Shown in pieces: positions 50,736 to 62,485 of a DNA stretch of 64,000 nucleotides. Source of the DNA: Cruorifilaria tuberocauda (Eukaryota; Nematoda; Chromadorea; Rhabditida; Onchocercidae); the NCBI GenBank assembly GCA_013365365.1, contig JABVXU010000024.1:1-64000 (forward strand). The letters run 5' to 3'. Below the pieces are notes generated by a model. It was not told the origin of the DNA and made no database searches. It saw nothing but the letters and a program-made list of their open reading frames with translations. The position numbers and the translations under genes were made by a program. Position 1 is the first letter of the stretch; the number at the start of each line of letters is the position of its first letter.

Positions 50736-53561
50736 TCACGTTAACATGTTTTCAACAATATTTGCTGCTTCGGCAGGCATATCATTTTCACGGATTTTCC
50801 ATTTATACAAAGCGTTTTCAACCTGAAAAAGAAGCAACTTTGTTAAATATTGTAAGAAATCCAATATTTGAAAACGTGTAATCTATTCAAACCAAAAGTA
50901 TTGATGGTTTAAAAAAGATTTCTTCCAAAATTTTTTGGTACCATAGGCTTGTAAGCTGAATTTTACTTCAAAAATCATACTCAATTATTTATACAGTTAT
51001 CGCTAACTGATTAAAACTCAGATTAATCATAAGGGGAAAGATGTACCGTAAGTTGCAATTGTTATTAAAATTTACGAAAATGAGTAGGTGTTAGCAACTT
51101 TTAATAACAGAGAGAGAAATAAACCTTCATCAAACAATCCCGGAAGACCTGGGATTTCTTTGTCCAGTCTGCACTATGCATTACATTGCCAAGAAATTCA
51201 TAGCACCCATGCAATGACCGCATGTAATTAACAATACTTATAGCTGTATCAAAATTACCTGATGAAACCTATAAATTTAAAAATCTCAAGATGCATTTAC
51301 TTCACAAAATTTATTTTAATTTTGTTATCCACCTAACTACGACGCGTAGTTAGGTGGATAATAACTAGATACTTGATGTCACAGCTCTCCTCGAAATTTG
51401 AGTAGTTTGACATTTAGTCCAGTATAATATGTATTTGCCTTCGATGATATTCTGATTCATTTCAAGACTAATTGTATGAAAATATATCGCCTTTTGGTAA
51501 ACAAAAGTCTAAGAACAGATTTTAACTTCCTAATGTCTTGAATTTGCTGTTAAACCTCGATGTTTTATAAGTAAGACTTCATTTTTGACCTTAAAAAAGT
51601 AACTCGATGAAAAAAAAACAAGTTTCTTGAGAAAATTTTAAATTCAACAAACCTCACTAATAGCAAATCTCATGAGTTCGCCACCAACATCGAAGAGTCC
51701 CATCAAATATGTTACCTCAGGTAGTTCTATATAAAGCCTTAAAACCTCAGCTATTATGCAATCAATAAAATCTCCTCTTTTAGAACTACACAAATCTAAC
51801 TAGTAAAAGCGAAGCAATTGAAACCAAATTTTCGAAAGATTTGGAAGAGATTTTTATGTAAAATCAATTGCTTACAGTTGCACCACGTAGAATAATAAAA
51901 ACGGAATATGTCATAAATTTTTAGATCAATATTTTGACTCACTACTTCAAAACAATTGAGTCAAAATAAAACGCCAATCGTTTCACAAAATGGAATGCAC
52001 AATATGATGTTCATGTTCAATTTTGAACACTTTTGCAAAAAGAGATGAAAGCTATTATTTGAGTTGTATTGATTTTCGCGAATTTCTGAATTTCGGCCAT
52101 TGCTAATTCAAACACATCAAAAATTTATAACATGAAGTGGAAATTTGAGAAAATAACAGTAAATTAACTCTTTGTCTCCTACAGATTCTGCATCAATAAA
52201 TTGCAATGTGTCGATCACCTCATTATATAAAAGCACCTCACCAGATATTAGAAACTTGTAAAATGCCAAAGCTTCGATATATTCTGAAAATGAACATTTG
52301 TAAGCTGACAATAATAAAAACATCAAACTGTTTAAAGAAACTTCGTTACAATAAATGAATCCTCTTCTATCGTCCCAAGATAAAAAATATCCAGAACGGT
52401 ATGGTAAATAAAAAATTAGGTTTAGTTTGTTGTCTTAATCTTTCAATATTCTCCATCAATTGATCATTAGCATGGTCAATAGAATCAAAAGAGAAAATCA
52501 AAATCAAAAAAGTGCTAAAGAGGCTGCATCGAAAATAAGAATTACCTTCAAGCGCCCAGTCATAAGACTTTATATAATAGTACTGATCTAGATTACAAAG
52601 TTCTTTTGCTATTTGCAGAAGCATTTTGCAACGAACATCATTCAACTGCTTATTTGCTTCCTTCAGTATTTCTTCTAAATACGAATGTAGATTTATATGT
52701 GCCGAATAACAAGATTACAATAAATTGATAATAAATTTTTTAAAAACAACCAATATCAAATGCTAGATATTATGAATACAGTTATCTGCTGTAGTCGAAC
52801 AAATGGATAAACCTCAAGAAATGATATTTCAGTTGAATTATATGTGGTTTTTCGAAAGAGCCTATGTGTTTTCTGTTCGAATATAGCTCAGCTATCAATA
52901 ACGATAAATGATTTACCCTTGTTTTTTGATGTAGTTACAACGACTGTGCGATGTAACTGGAAGATGATTCGTTTACATCCTATAATTATATCACGTGACA
53001 GTTTCACGATTCTCTCATATCGATCACGTCTTTCGTCCATTTCTTAAAAAATTTCAGAAACCTAAGGGATAAAAAGATTCACGACTAGGTGTATTTTAAA
53101 GACCCATGCAACTATTAAAGAATCCTTTTCTTAATTACATTTTCTATCAAAAAGTTTTTGCAAAATGAAATTTCCCGAAAGAAACGAATTTTTTACAATA
53201 CCTTTCTAATCTCCAATTTTGAAATATAGCTTATCACATCTCACTTATCATATTATGTCATATCTTATCATTATATAATCTTATCAAGTCAATCATAAAT
53301 ATTTGCAAATATCTCTATGAACTGACTCTTATCGGCTGAAAGATGAATTCTGCCCAACCCCAGAAAGAAAACATCCTCCAGAGAAAACCACTGACCTTTT
53401 TGATAATTGATGAAATCCTTTTTTTCATCCTCAATAATAGCTCGTTGATATCTCGATGAGCTGACAGATTCGTTATCGCTTATACTGTTATCATGACTTC
53501 GCTTATTACGACCATGAACTCGGTCATGTGATTTCCACGAATTGGTCTGCACATTGGACAT
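50736..53561 (-). CDS. TSNAX: Translin-associated factor X (TRAX)
   Basis: Partner of translin in the C3PO complex, an RNase that cleaves the passenger strand in RNAi and trims tRNA fragments in other animals. Seven minus-strand exons with matching phases: 53561-53396, 53042-52917, 52674-52546, 52283-52158, 51750-51653, 51268-51125 and 50822-50736. They sum to 876 nt, or 291 aa, close to the 290 aa of human TRAX. A basic N-terminal tail (residues 1-55) is followed by [13 protein letters not shown], a TRAX signature. The catalytic glutamates of the family fall in EYIEALAF (E141, E144) and the catalytic Asp/Glu in [10 protein letters not shown] (D203, E207). All four are present, so the nuclease site looks intact. 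The end, [16 protein letters not shown], matches the conserved TRAX C-terminus. The symbol is that of the vertebrate orthologue. No translin gene is in the window. It lies 685 bp downstream of the CCDC86-like gene on the same strand. Confidence 0.92.
51325..51361. repeat. Perfect hairpin in TRAX intron
   Basis: TTATCCACCTAACTACG (51325-51341) and its exact reverse complement (51345-51361) flank a 3-base centre (ACG). There are no mismatches in 17 pairs. It lies within the intron 51269-51652. Confidence 0.9.
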
Positions 53562-54246
53562 CGCTCTTTTGGCTTAAGAAAGTATCAAAGCATAGTCAGA
53601 TGACATATGCATTGTAAAGTTTTTCCATTTTCTCACAAATCTACCCACTCTTTAAGCTTAGAATCCGCTTCCAATATCAACAAACCTTGTATCAGTTCTA
53701 CTAAGTCAACTTATATATCATGTTATGACATTAATGTCTGTAACGAAATTCAGTGAATATAAAATATCAATTATAATTTCAATGTATCAATATACGTTTA
53801 TTCATCTAGTATAAATTCAAAAATCAGATCAAAAATTTTATTATATAAAATATAAGCAGCATTCATTACACTCTTCGGAGAACCAAATTCAACAAGACTG
53901 AATGACAAATAAAAATTTTAACAATTAGTTCAAAAATAATTGAAATCAATATAGTTTTGCAGCTTTAGCAAACTTTGGATTTGAACTTTTCTTAAAGGCA
54001 TGGGTCAGAAAAAGCTGATAGCTAATAGCTAACTGCCTCAGCTTCCTCTTTTCATTCCCCTAAAAAAAATTACTTTTCAGTCATTTTACCCACCAACATC
54101 TATCTTTGATTCTTATTCAAAGTTTCTGACTCAAGCATATAATTCATTAAAATTTCAACTGGCTAACGCCTGTCAAAGCTGTAGAACCTAAATCAATGAG
54201 AATGACAAGCCGTGGCAATTTAAGAAAAAAAAAAGATCCATTGAAT
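53562..54246. other. Spacer between two minus-strand genes
   Basis: AT-rich, with no gene. It follows the CCDC86-like stop and precedes the TRAX start. The short distance and same orientation allow, but do not prove, co-transcription with trans-splicing. Confidence 0.5.
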
Positions 54247-55261
54247 TCAAACGGTGTCACGTTTCTCGATTCTTCTTAATTGCTTCTTTTTCGTTTTCTT
54301 TAGTTTTATTGTGTTCTTAATAACTTGAACTATTTCCGCTTTCCTCTCATTTTCCTTTTGTCTCCTTTCATGCTCCTTTCGAGCTTCTATTTTGGCCTGA
54401 ATCAAGAAGCAGTTGGGATTTCGACTGATAATGCAAAAAATATTGTGTTCTATTCAACTTAAGCATAGTTTGCTCGCTCCATAATTTAAGTCGATTAAAT
54501 TGGACTTGATAATTATACAGCAATCAAATATTGATTCTCATTTTTACTCATTTTTAAATATAAAACTACTATCGCAATAATAAAAGCACTTTCTTAAAAT
54601 CTATACTATAAAATGGAAAAATGATGTACTTTACCAGAAGCAAAAATAAAAAGATATCACCAATTGCTGAAAACGAAATGAGAAATTGTAGAAATCAAAT
54701 TGCATATTCACTCACTGTTTTTTTGGCAGCTAACTTCTCACGTATTTCTTGCTGTAACTTTCTAACATTTTCCAGTTGTGCCTTTGCGCGCATCTTACAT
54801 TCCCATGAACACTTCAGCGGTTTCACTTTTACAATGGCGGAAGATCTAATTTTGACATGTTTAATCCATGTTGAAAATTTCGATAATAAACTTTAAAATT
54901 TTTGACATAATGAGTAACTGATTTGATAGCAATGAATACATAAATAATCTAGGGGATCAGTTCCATTTAAAAATTAAGAAAATCTTCAAAAGTTTTATTA
55001 AAAATGTCTTCAGCTTTTTTAAATGCATATGGAAACTTTCTTTTATCAAAAATAAAGTGAATAGTACCTTTCTTTCCGAATCGATTTCCACCATCGACCT
55101 GACTTCGGTTTACGCAGTATAGTCTTACTAAATCTATTCTCTGTAGCGGTAGCATCATCAGAAGGATCATCCATTTGTATTACATTATCAGTTGTATCTT
55201 CACTCGTTGGTGTACTTACGTGACAGATTACTACGTCATCTATTTCTCGTATCATACTCAT
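54247..55261 (-). CDS. CCDC86/Cgr1-family nucleolar protein
   Basis: Homologue of CCDC86 (cyclon) and yeast Cgr1, basic coiled-coil proteins of the nucleolus. Cgr1 is needed for 60S ribosomal subunit and rRNA processing. Three minus-strand exons with matching phases: 55261-55068, 54845-54716 and 54396-54247, giving 157 aa. Residues 1-45 are acidic and Ser/Thr-rich. The family core begins at [15 protein letters not shown], followed by [15 protein letters not shown], a charged helix ([10 protein letters not shown]), [20 protein letters not shown] and [16 protein letters not shown] at the C-terminus. That last block is almost invariant in the family. The expected Arg/Lys-rich coiled coil spans roughly residues 80-150. 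It is shorter than human CCDC86, which has a long N-terminal extension. ATG is 1 nt after TCTTCAG, a likely SL acceptor. Divergent from OSCP over about 550 bp. Confidence 0.88.
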
Positions 55262-55812
55262 CCTGAAGATAATAATAAGTACCATTTGGGAGAAATAATC
55301 ATTAGATAAAATACATTGCGTGGAAAAAATCCACAATACTAACAAAATAATTCCAAGCGAGTACACAAGGAATATAATTTATATCAATATCAATGTTTGA
55401 ACGTTAATTTCATTTCAATTTTGTTATTTGATATCTAATTCCTCATTCAATCTAAATACCACTTTACTCAAATTAACTGACTTGTAGCACTGATACATAA
55501 CTTTTCTGATGAATTAAATTTCAAATCACAAGTAAGCAATAGAAAGATTTACAAATCTAAAATCTCAGGAAAGGACCACAAAGGTTACATTCAACAGGCT
55601 GCGTTAAAACACTATCTTCCAACCAGAAAGATTGCTACCCGAGAAATAGAGAAGTTACAAACATGAGGTTGCGTGCTGAAAGTCAGTGTTCCTAGAAGCA
55701 GCTTGTTTTATTTGTTAAAAGTATGCTTATTAGGTAAAGATTATGTTTGAATATGTTGCTCGTCAAATTTTTTCTCATCGATCAACCACTCAGTAGCTTA
55801 TTTGCAGAGAAA
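55262..55812. promoter_or_regulatory. Divergent intergenic region (CCDC86-like / OSCP)
   Basis: About 550 bp between the two start codons, so it probably holds the promoters of both genes. CTTCAG sits just left of the minus-strand ATG (read on the minus strand), and TTTGCAG (55801-55807) sits 5 nt before the OSCP ATG, both fitting SL acceptors. No core promoter motif is obvious. Confidence 0.45.
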
Positions 55813-58800
55813 ATGAGTTTGTATGTATTTCACAGATGTATGTCAGTGAGTGCTGTTGTCCGAGCGACGGAACATACTGTAAGGTCGCCTATTCAGGTAG
55901 AAATTTCAGTTTTCCAAATTTTAATTAAAAAGCTGAAATAATATTCTTAACTCCTCTTATATATGTTGCTATTTCTTTGAGCAAAATTAAAATGTTTATT
56001 AAAAAGGATGTGAATTTTGTCATGCTTTAATGATTGATATATTTGTCAATAGCTTATTTTAAACATGTTGACATATATTACGGTTGAATATGACTTTCTT
56101 TCTACCTGAAGAATAGATTTTTTTGAATTGACATGCTCTGAAATATGGCAGACTGATATCAATCAGCCATAGAATATATTTTCAAATTATTTCGACTTCA
56201 TCACAAGTTAAATAATTGAATAGCTGAAGAAAACATCTCAAACTTATTTCAAGCTTAACATGGCCATTAACTTTAAATTCTTATATTAAATATGCTGTAC
56301 ACGTTGTTTTAGGGTCAGTTTACTATCAGACATATTTTTAATTCTGAGGTCTGATTTACGTCATTTTTTTCGGAATTTTTTAAAATATTTATCAATATAT
56401 CTCATTTAATATGTTTCATTGCTCCAGAAAAGTTATCTAATTTTCAGGTGCACGGAGTGGAAGGACGATATGCAGTGGCACTGTATTCAGCAGCAGTGAA
56501 AGACAAAAACCTTGATGCTATCGATAAAGATCTCAAGTCGTTGCAAAACGTTTACCAGACTAGCGCTAAATTTAAAGTATGTTAAAAAAGGGTTTTCATT
56601 TCAGTATGAAAAACACCTGGGAAAGAGAAGTTGACATGATAAATGACTCAATTAAATCATTTTAAAAAAAGTCAAATTGCATGTTTTGTATTTCACTATT
56701 GCATGATTTTTTTATTTTTTCAAAAATTACATTTACTGATTCAAAGTTGTTTGAAGAACTTTGTATTGGATCCTGCATTAACACCGTTGTCCAAAGTGAA
56801 CACTGTCAAGGATATTGCCAAAAACCTCAATGTTAGCAAAGAAATGCTCAATTTTTTGGGTTAGTGCATTTGTCTTATTTTAAATTGATATATGTGGATC
56901 TTGCTTAAGTTTGGATAGATTATACTGTATTCCTTCATTCTTCAAATACATTCGCTTAGATGGCGATTGACGAATGATTTAAATATGTCCAATTAATTAA
57001 ACTGCTTTTATATTTGTGTACAAAAGTAATTCTCAACGAACTAACCGGAAATTTTATTTAGAGATAGATTTGTTCATTCAATTATCCATAAATTAAGAAA
57101 AATAGATATTTGTGGTATCGTAATTAGTTAGTTTCCCTTCTTAGCTACTCTTTACATCATCTTACGTTCTCGCTCGGCTTTCTTCGCATGTTCATAAACG
57201 TTTCCATAATGCATTCGGTACCACTGAAAAGGGTTCATATGAGATTTTGAGGTATCATGTTCAAGAAAAAATTTGTAAGAAAGATATTCCCAAGAAACAA
57301 GAAATTTGGATGTTTGTCAATTTGTTTATAATTAATAAAAAAATTTGATTCAAAAACGGCTTTTCTAATATTAGAAACACATATTTAGTACCACTAATTT
57401 TTTAAAGATTGTTAAAACTGAGCGAATTGATTATAATTAAAATTCTTAGATATTTCAGTGAATTTTTTACTTGAGTTAATTACTGACTCTTTGCATTTCT
57501 TCATCTTTTTCATTTTGAAATAGTTCGGCAAGAGCTGATTTCCTCTCTTCTGAAGTAATTTTTCATTTTTTACGATATATTGCAATAACTAATTTGCTTA
57601 TGTATAAACCTATTTTTGGAACTGAATTACTGTACTTTGAATCTATAATTTGTTGCTGGAAAACAGCACTTTTTTAATACATGAGGTAATTTTAAAGAGA
57701 CCGTTGTGGGTTGTTAAGAGATGAGATAACTGATCTTTACCTGTTATGTTACCAGGGGTCAAATCATCAGAAACAGGTGGCAGATTGAAGTCGAGTTTTT
57801 TTGATGTTTCGAGGATATTTTTCTCATCGAAATAAATTCGCTTAAAAATTATACTTGGATTAGATTACAGTGTTTTCATCTTAGCTTGCTCAAGTATATA
57901 ACTGCGAATTATGGCATTCTAGAAGGTGTAATCACTTACCTTCTCTTAAACTTTTTAAGTAAGATCTTTTTGACTTGAATATTTCCTTAGAACATCGTAT
58001 TTCCGGTTTATCCGTTTGGGAGAGTAAATTGTAGAAAGTAATTTTGAGAATCTGTTTCAAGCTATACATAGTCGAAACTTAGATTATAAGAAAAGCAGTT
58101 ACCTCTTTACGGGTCAATTTCATGCCGTGCAAATTGAACCATTCGTAAATAATGGAACCTTGGAGACAAGCTATGAGACCTTGAATTTGCTGAGAAGAAT
58201 TATATTTTTAAATTTAGGCGATTGATATCGGTGTGTTAATAATTTGATTCAAAATTAGTGAAAGAAAGTTGATGGAAATATAAACCTGAAAGTACAGCTG
58301 GCCATTTATGACTTATGAGATACATGTTGAAACTGTTCATCAGTCCAAATGCAGCAACAGCAAGTAGGCTTGGATTATAATTATTAGTGCAAAATAATGT
58401 TTCTGACTGCTCTGATTTCAGTGATGAGGCTAAAATTTAAAATATGCTTCTCTGCAAGAATTAATATTTATTGATTTGTTCTTCTGTTCTGCATTTTCCT
58501 AATAAAATATTCATAGATGGTTTTCAAACGGGAGACTAATGATCTAGAATTAAACTTATTATGTAGAGCAAATTAACAATAGTTTGAGCTACGCGAGGTA
58601 GAAAAGACAGCGCAAAAGCGATCTAATTTGAATTGTACAAACGCATGAAGCCTACTTTCTGCCATCGCTTTCAAAAGCGCCTTCAAATCATCTTCCGGTG
58701 AAGTAACGGACGTCATCTAAAAAATTTTTCAGAAGACATTATTTTATAAATTTGGAATTCACTAAGAACTTGAAAGGTGGTTAAAATCGATTGGTAACAC

Positions 58801-60025
58801 CATTTAATGGTAACACGTATAAATCTATCTGGAAATGTGGAGATTAGATAAAGTGACTGAATGTAGGAGATTGACAGGATTCGGGATAATCGACCGCTGA
58901 CTTTACGGAAGGAATGAATCATTTTCTAAGTCAGTCAGTCCTTTTAACGGCTCCATCTGCAATTGCTGTTTCACAGTATTATAATTTGCAATTTTGATGC
59001 AGGAAATTCCTGTATTACTTCATTAAGATTTCCAATGCTTTAAAATTTAAGAACTTTTTTGAAAAATGTCCTTGCCATTCTTCATTCTAATGACGGTTTC
59101 CGTAAATTTTTTTGCATAATTTATTCAACTTTCTGAGTTGCGCAGAAAGGTATTGATCATATTGAACTATTGCTGATCTAGGTAAGTATAGTGAAAGAGA
59201 ATGGTTTTATCTTTTAAATATCAAATTCTTTGACAAGATATAACTTCCATAACATATGTTTCATTTGCAACAATGAATTCGTACTGTCAGGAATTGATGT
59301 TTTTGAAATAGCGGTAAAAAATATCTTGACTTTCATTTTTTTTTATTCCAATATTTCATGCATCATCCTAGACATTTGTTTGATTATTGAGTTGTGTTCA
59401 GTGCTACTGGCAGAAAATGGGCGACTAAACCTCCTTAAAGAGATTATGGAATTATTTGATTCAATCATGCGAGCGCATCGCGGTGAGTTGGTCGTCGAAG
59501 TAATTACTGCTGAAGTAAGTAAAACTATTCTGGTATATTCATTTTTCTTTTGCTAACTGTTCAATGTTATTCCCTTAAAGAGAGGAAAAAATGAGTGATA
59601 ATACTTGTTTCGAACTTGGACGAAAAAATTAGTTTAAAATTATACGCAATTAGGAATTTTCGATCACCAGATAGCATGGCCGTTGTTCAAGTGAAAAAAT
59701 AATATTATTAAAGCTAATTATTTGTATTCCAAATGATTTTAGTTCAAATCCAGCACTTTTCTAGATTTAGGATTATAAAAATACAGAGGGTACAGAGGGA
59801 ATACAGGACATATTTCATTTTCAGCAGCTCACCAAAAAACATGAAGCGGCACTGAGGGAAGCGTTGCACAAATTTGCAAAGCCTGGACAAAATTTGCAAA
59901 TTCAAATGAGCGTGAAACCGAGTATTCTTGGCGGTATGATGGTCAGTATCGGTGACAAGTTCATCGACATGAGTATAACTTCCCAGTTTAAGAAATTCGA
60001 GGACATTTTGCGGAACGCTGCTTAA
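55813..60025 (+). CDS. ATP5PO: Mitochondrial ATP synthase OSCP subunit
   Basis: Oligomycin-sensitivity-conferring protein of the F1Fo ATP synthase. It sits on top of F1 and joins it to the peripheral stalk on the matrix side. Five exons with matching phases: 55813-55896, 56448-56576, 56757-56859, 59402-59514 and 59825-60025. They sum to 630 nt, or 209 aa, near the human 213 aa. The first ~20 residues form a basic, hydroxylated mitochondrial presequence ([18 protein letters not shown]). The conserved core includes [53 protein letters not shown], the C-terminal [11 protein letters not shown] and a short tail. The symbol is that of the vertebrate orthologue (C. elegans atp-3). Intron 3 is 2.5 kb and carries antisense exons of another gene. 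A TTTGCAG 5 nt before ATG suggests trans-splicing. Part of its 3' end is duplicated downstream. Confidence 0.93.
57142..58716 (-). CDS. Uncharacterised protein gene(s) nested antisense in OSCP intron 3
   Basis: Not recognised. Spliced minus-strand exons lie wholly inside the OSCP intron. 58716-58593 starts ATG directly after TTTTTTAG (SL-like) and encodes [18 protein letters not shown]. 58429-about 58281 encodes a hydrophobic stretch ([18 protein letters not shown]). 58189-58103 encodes [17 protein letters not shown]. 58051-57940 is basic ([16 protein letters not shown]). 57840-57741 contains [18 protein letters not shown]. 57549-57488 encodes [15 protein letters not shown], and 57223-57152 ends ERERKMM and stop. 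The last three join in perfect phase. Exon 2 to 3 needs an alternative donor (GCT|GTACTT), and 57940 to 57840 does not join in phase, so there may be a missing microexon or two genes (the first ending GK-stop just after 57940). One or two membrane helices and a charged C-terminal tail suggest a small organelle membrane protein. Confidence 0.5.
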
Positions 60026-60058
60026 ACATGAACATTTAGAAATATTCAGTTATTTTTT
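59992..60058 (+). repeat. OSCP 3'-end duplication, original copy
   Basis: The last codons, stop and start of the 3' UTR of OSCP. It is repeated at 60349-60414 with one single-base deletion and one substitution. Confidence 0.9.
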
Positions 60059-60348
60059 ATGCTAATATTTTTTATTGTAATCCAAATTTACGCTCTTTTG
60101 ATAAAATATATTAGTAATATTTATCATTGCAACAATATGATTTTTTCTATCACGAACATGAATATTAACTTATATTACTGCATATTCGGTAATTTTTTTA
60201 CTATTATGCAATAAAGGTGTTAATAATTCTTTTTGCCTTTAGTCTTTAAACTTCTTTGCGTTAATTTTTGCTTCATGAAATCCTGATAGACATTTGAGAG
60301 TATAATTTTAGCACCTTAAATTGTTACATTTACATTTTTTTTCGGTAC

Positions 60349-60414
60349 GAAATTCGAGGACATTTTGCGAACGCTGCTTAAACATGAAGATTTAGAAATA
60401 TTCAGTTATTTTTT
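60349..60414 (+). repeat. OSCP 3'-end duplication, second copy
   Basis: Direct copy of 59992-60058, 66 versus 67 bases. One G is lost (GCGG to GCG), which breaks the reading frame, and one C is changed to G. It is a non-functional fragment about 290 bp downstream of the original. Confidence 0.9.
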
Positions 60415-62485
60415 TCAATGATTAATTAATCTTTGATTTTTTCGGGAATGTGCGATAATGGCAGATAAACATCGATTGCCACCTAAGTCTCAATGCATCA
60501 TTTGTAATATGAAAATTATCAGGATTTAAAAAAGATGGAAATTCTGGTGAAACAACGGCATATCGTAAATGATACTTGGATCGAATTTATAAAAAAAATA
60601 TGGCTCGAAAATTTGGGTAAAGGAAATGTGAGCGTGTAATGGGAAATAATCAGTATGCTGGAAATTGGAACCAATAAAACGATTAAGACGCATTCATGTA
60701 TGATAATTTGAGATGATATAATCCACATGCTATTTCATTTATCCATATTTCTAGCAATTCAATATGGTTAGAATACTCCCGGAAGTGCTGAAAACGCTAA
60801 TTTTTTAAAGTTCAAAACTCATCTAATTACTATGGCACTTCAGCCAAGATGAAACACAAGGTATATAAAAAAATCGCTTTTATATTATCACAAGTTGGAT
60901 ATTTCATGGGGTGCATTATAGTATTACTTAAACTAAATACTCAAAGAGAAGGAAGCAAGTTGAAAATAACGATGTATGCTTTTCATCCAAAAGATGATCT
61001 TTTTTGGAAGCAATAATTTCAGATTTCATTATTGAGACGAACTTACTTGAAGTATTTCAGTTTAAAAGTAAAATATTATTTGTAAACCGCCTAACTTTTC
61101 CAATATTTATTCATCATCTAGTTCTTATCCTTTCTGAATCCGAACTTTCAATTCTTACCATTCTCAATTATATACTATAAATTTCACTGCTTCATATCTT
61201 ACTTTCACTTAGCATAATTTTTTACGCATTCATATTTCGACAACTATTTCAGTTATAATTATTCATTCAACATAATCAACAAATTTGATTAGCTTCATTT
61301 GAAATATTTTCCTTATAATCTTTGTAGTTGATGCTTAAATTATTTGGGAATTAAATGTATAATAGGAATGAAGGCAAATTTTAGGGGCAAACAGGTTAGT
61401 ACATTATCGACCTTTAAATTTTACACAGAAAATTCTCATAATTATAACTCATCTTGATTCCTCTAAATGATGTTGAAAAACCCATAATAAGCATAAATCA
61501 ACTTCTTTTCGTTTAATGAATTGAGATTAAATTGAGTTAAGCTTGAGCTTAATAATATCGTGTTATGTTATTTTGTGATTTTTCACATAAAATTATCTTA
61601 TTTAGCTTAATTGCTCATTTAAATTATGAACTTCGAATTTATTCGCTTATCCTGAAAGAATGCAGGGAAAAAAAGTAACGCTGAATTTTCGGTAAGACTA
61701 GTATAAACTGTTTATTGTTGAATTTTGTGTATTTTTGAGTGTTGGTAATTTTTGCGCCCGCGTTTTTCGCGATATATTTTATTTATTGAACCCGATGAAT
61801 CAAATTTATTCGATTTGCACTTCGCTATCTATCATTGCTATTATTCGAAATATTTTGCTCAAAAAGAATAGAGTTTGCTAAATTGGTAGAAAAATGAATG
61901 CTTTTATTTAACGAAATTTTTTTATTAAATAAATAAGACATAATTCTCGATTTAATCCTAATTTTTCTCAATTTTAGATTCGAATTTCAATAAAATTGTA
62001 AAATTAATATATACAAATCTAAATTACTATATTAAAAAATATAAACTTATATACAATCCAATAACAATAGTTACATTGCGTATATTTCTTGACATTTAGT
62101 CCCTTGCGTTGAAAGTATTGAAAATTCCTAAGAATTATGTTTTCCCCAATTTATTCCTAACATATCTGTAAGAACCCCCCAATTATTGGAAATATATATA
62201 TTTACGATGACTAAAGTAATGTTTTACATAGGCATACATTTGTGCATGAAAAAGATACAAATCATTAACATCAATGTGGGGCAATATCTATGAAATAACA
62301 ACTAACTGAATTAGTAGTCCTAAAATAAAGTTGCATTTAATAAAAAGCCCAATGTAATTATAAGCTTTTGAGCTTGAACTGTTTGATCTTTAGAAAGATG
62401 GAAAAATGTTCTTTTTTCGAAGATTCTAGAAGTTAATTTTACCAGGAATTTCCCTTTTTTAGGAATTCCAGAAAATAAAAAACTG
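60415..62485. other. Intergenic spacer
   Basis: AT-rich, with no supported gene. It lies between the convergent 3' ends of OSCP and the minus-strand membrane protein. Confidence 0.5.

Noticed and set aside
52367..52545. Frame continuing past the third TRAX exon (-)
   Set aside because: It is intron read-through after the GAAG|GTAATT donor. The TRAX family continues directly at 52283.
54967..55067. Frame continuing past CCDC86-like exon 1 (-)
   Set aside because: It is intron sequence; the conserved family core resumes at 54845 in the correct phase.
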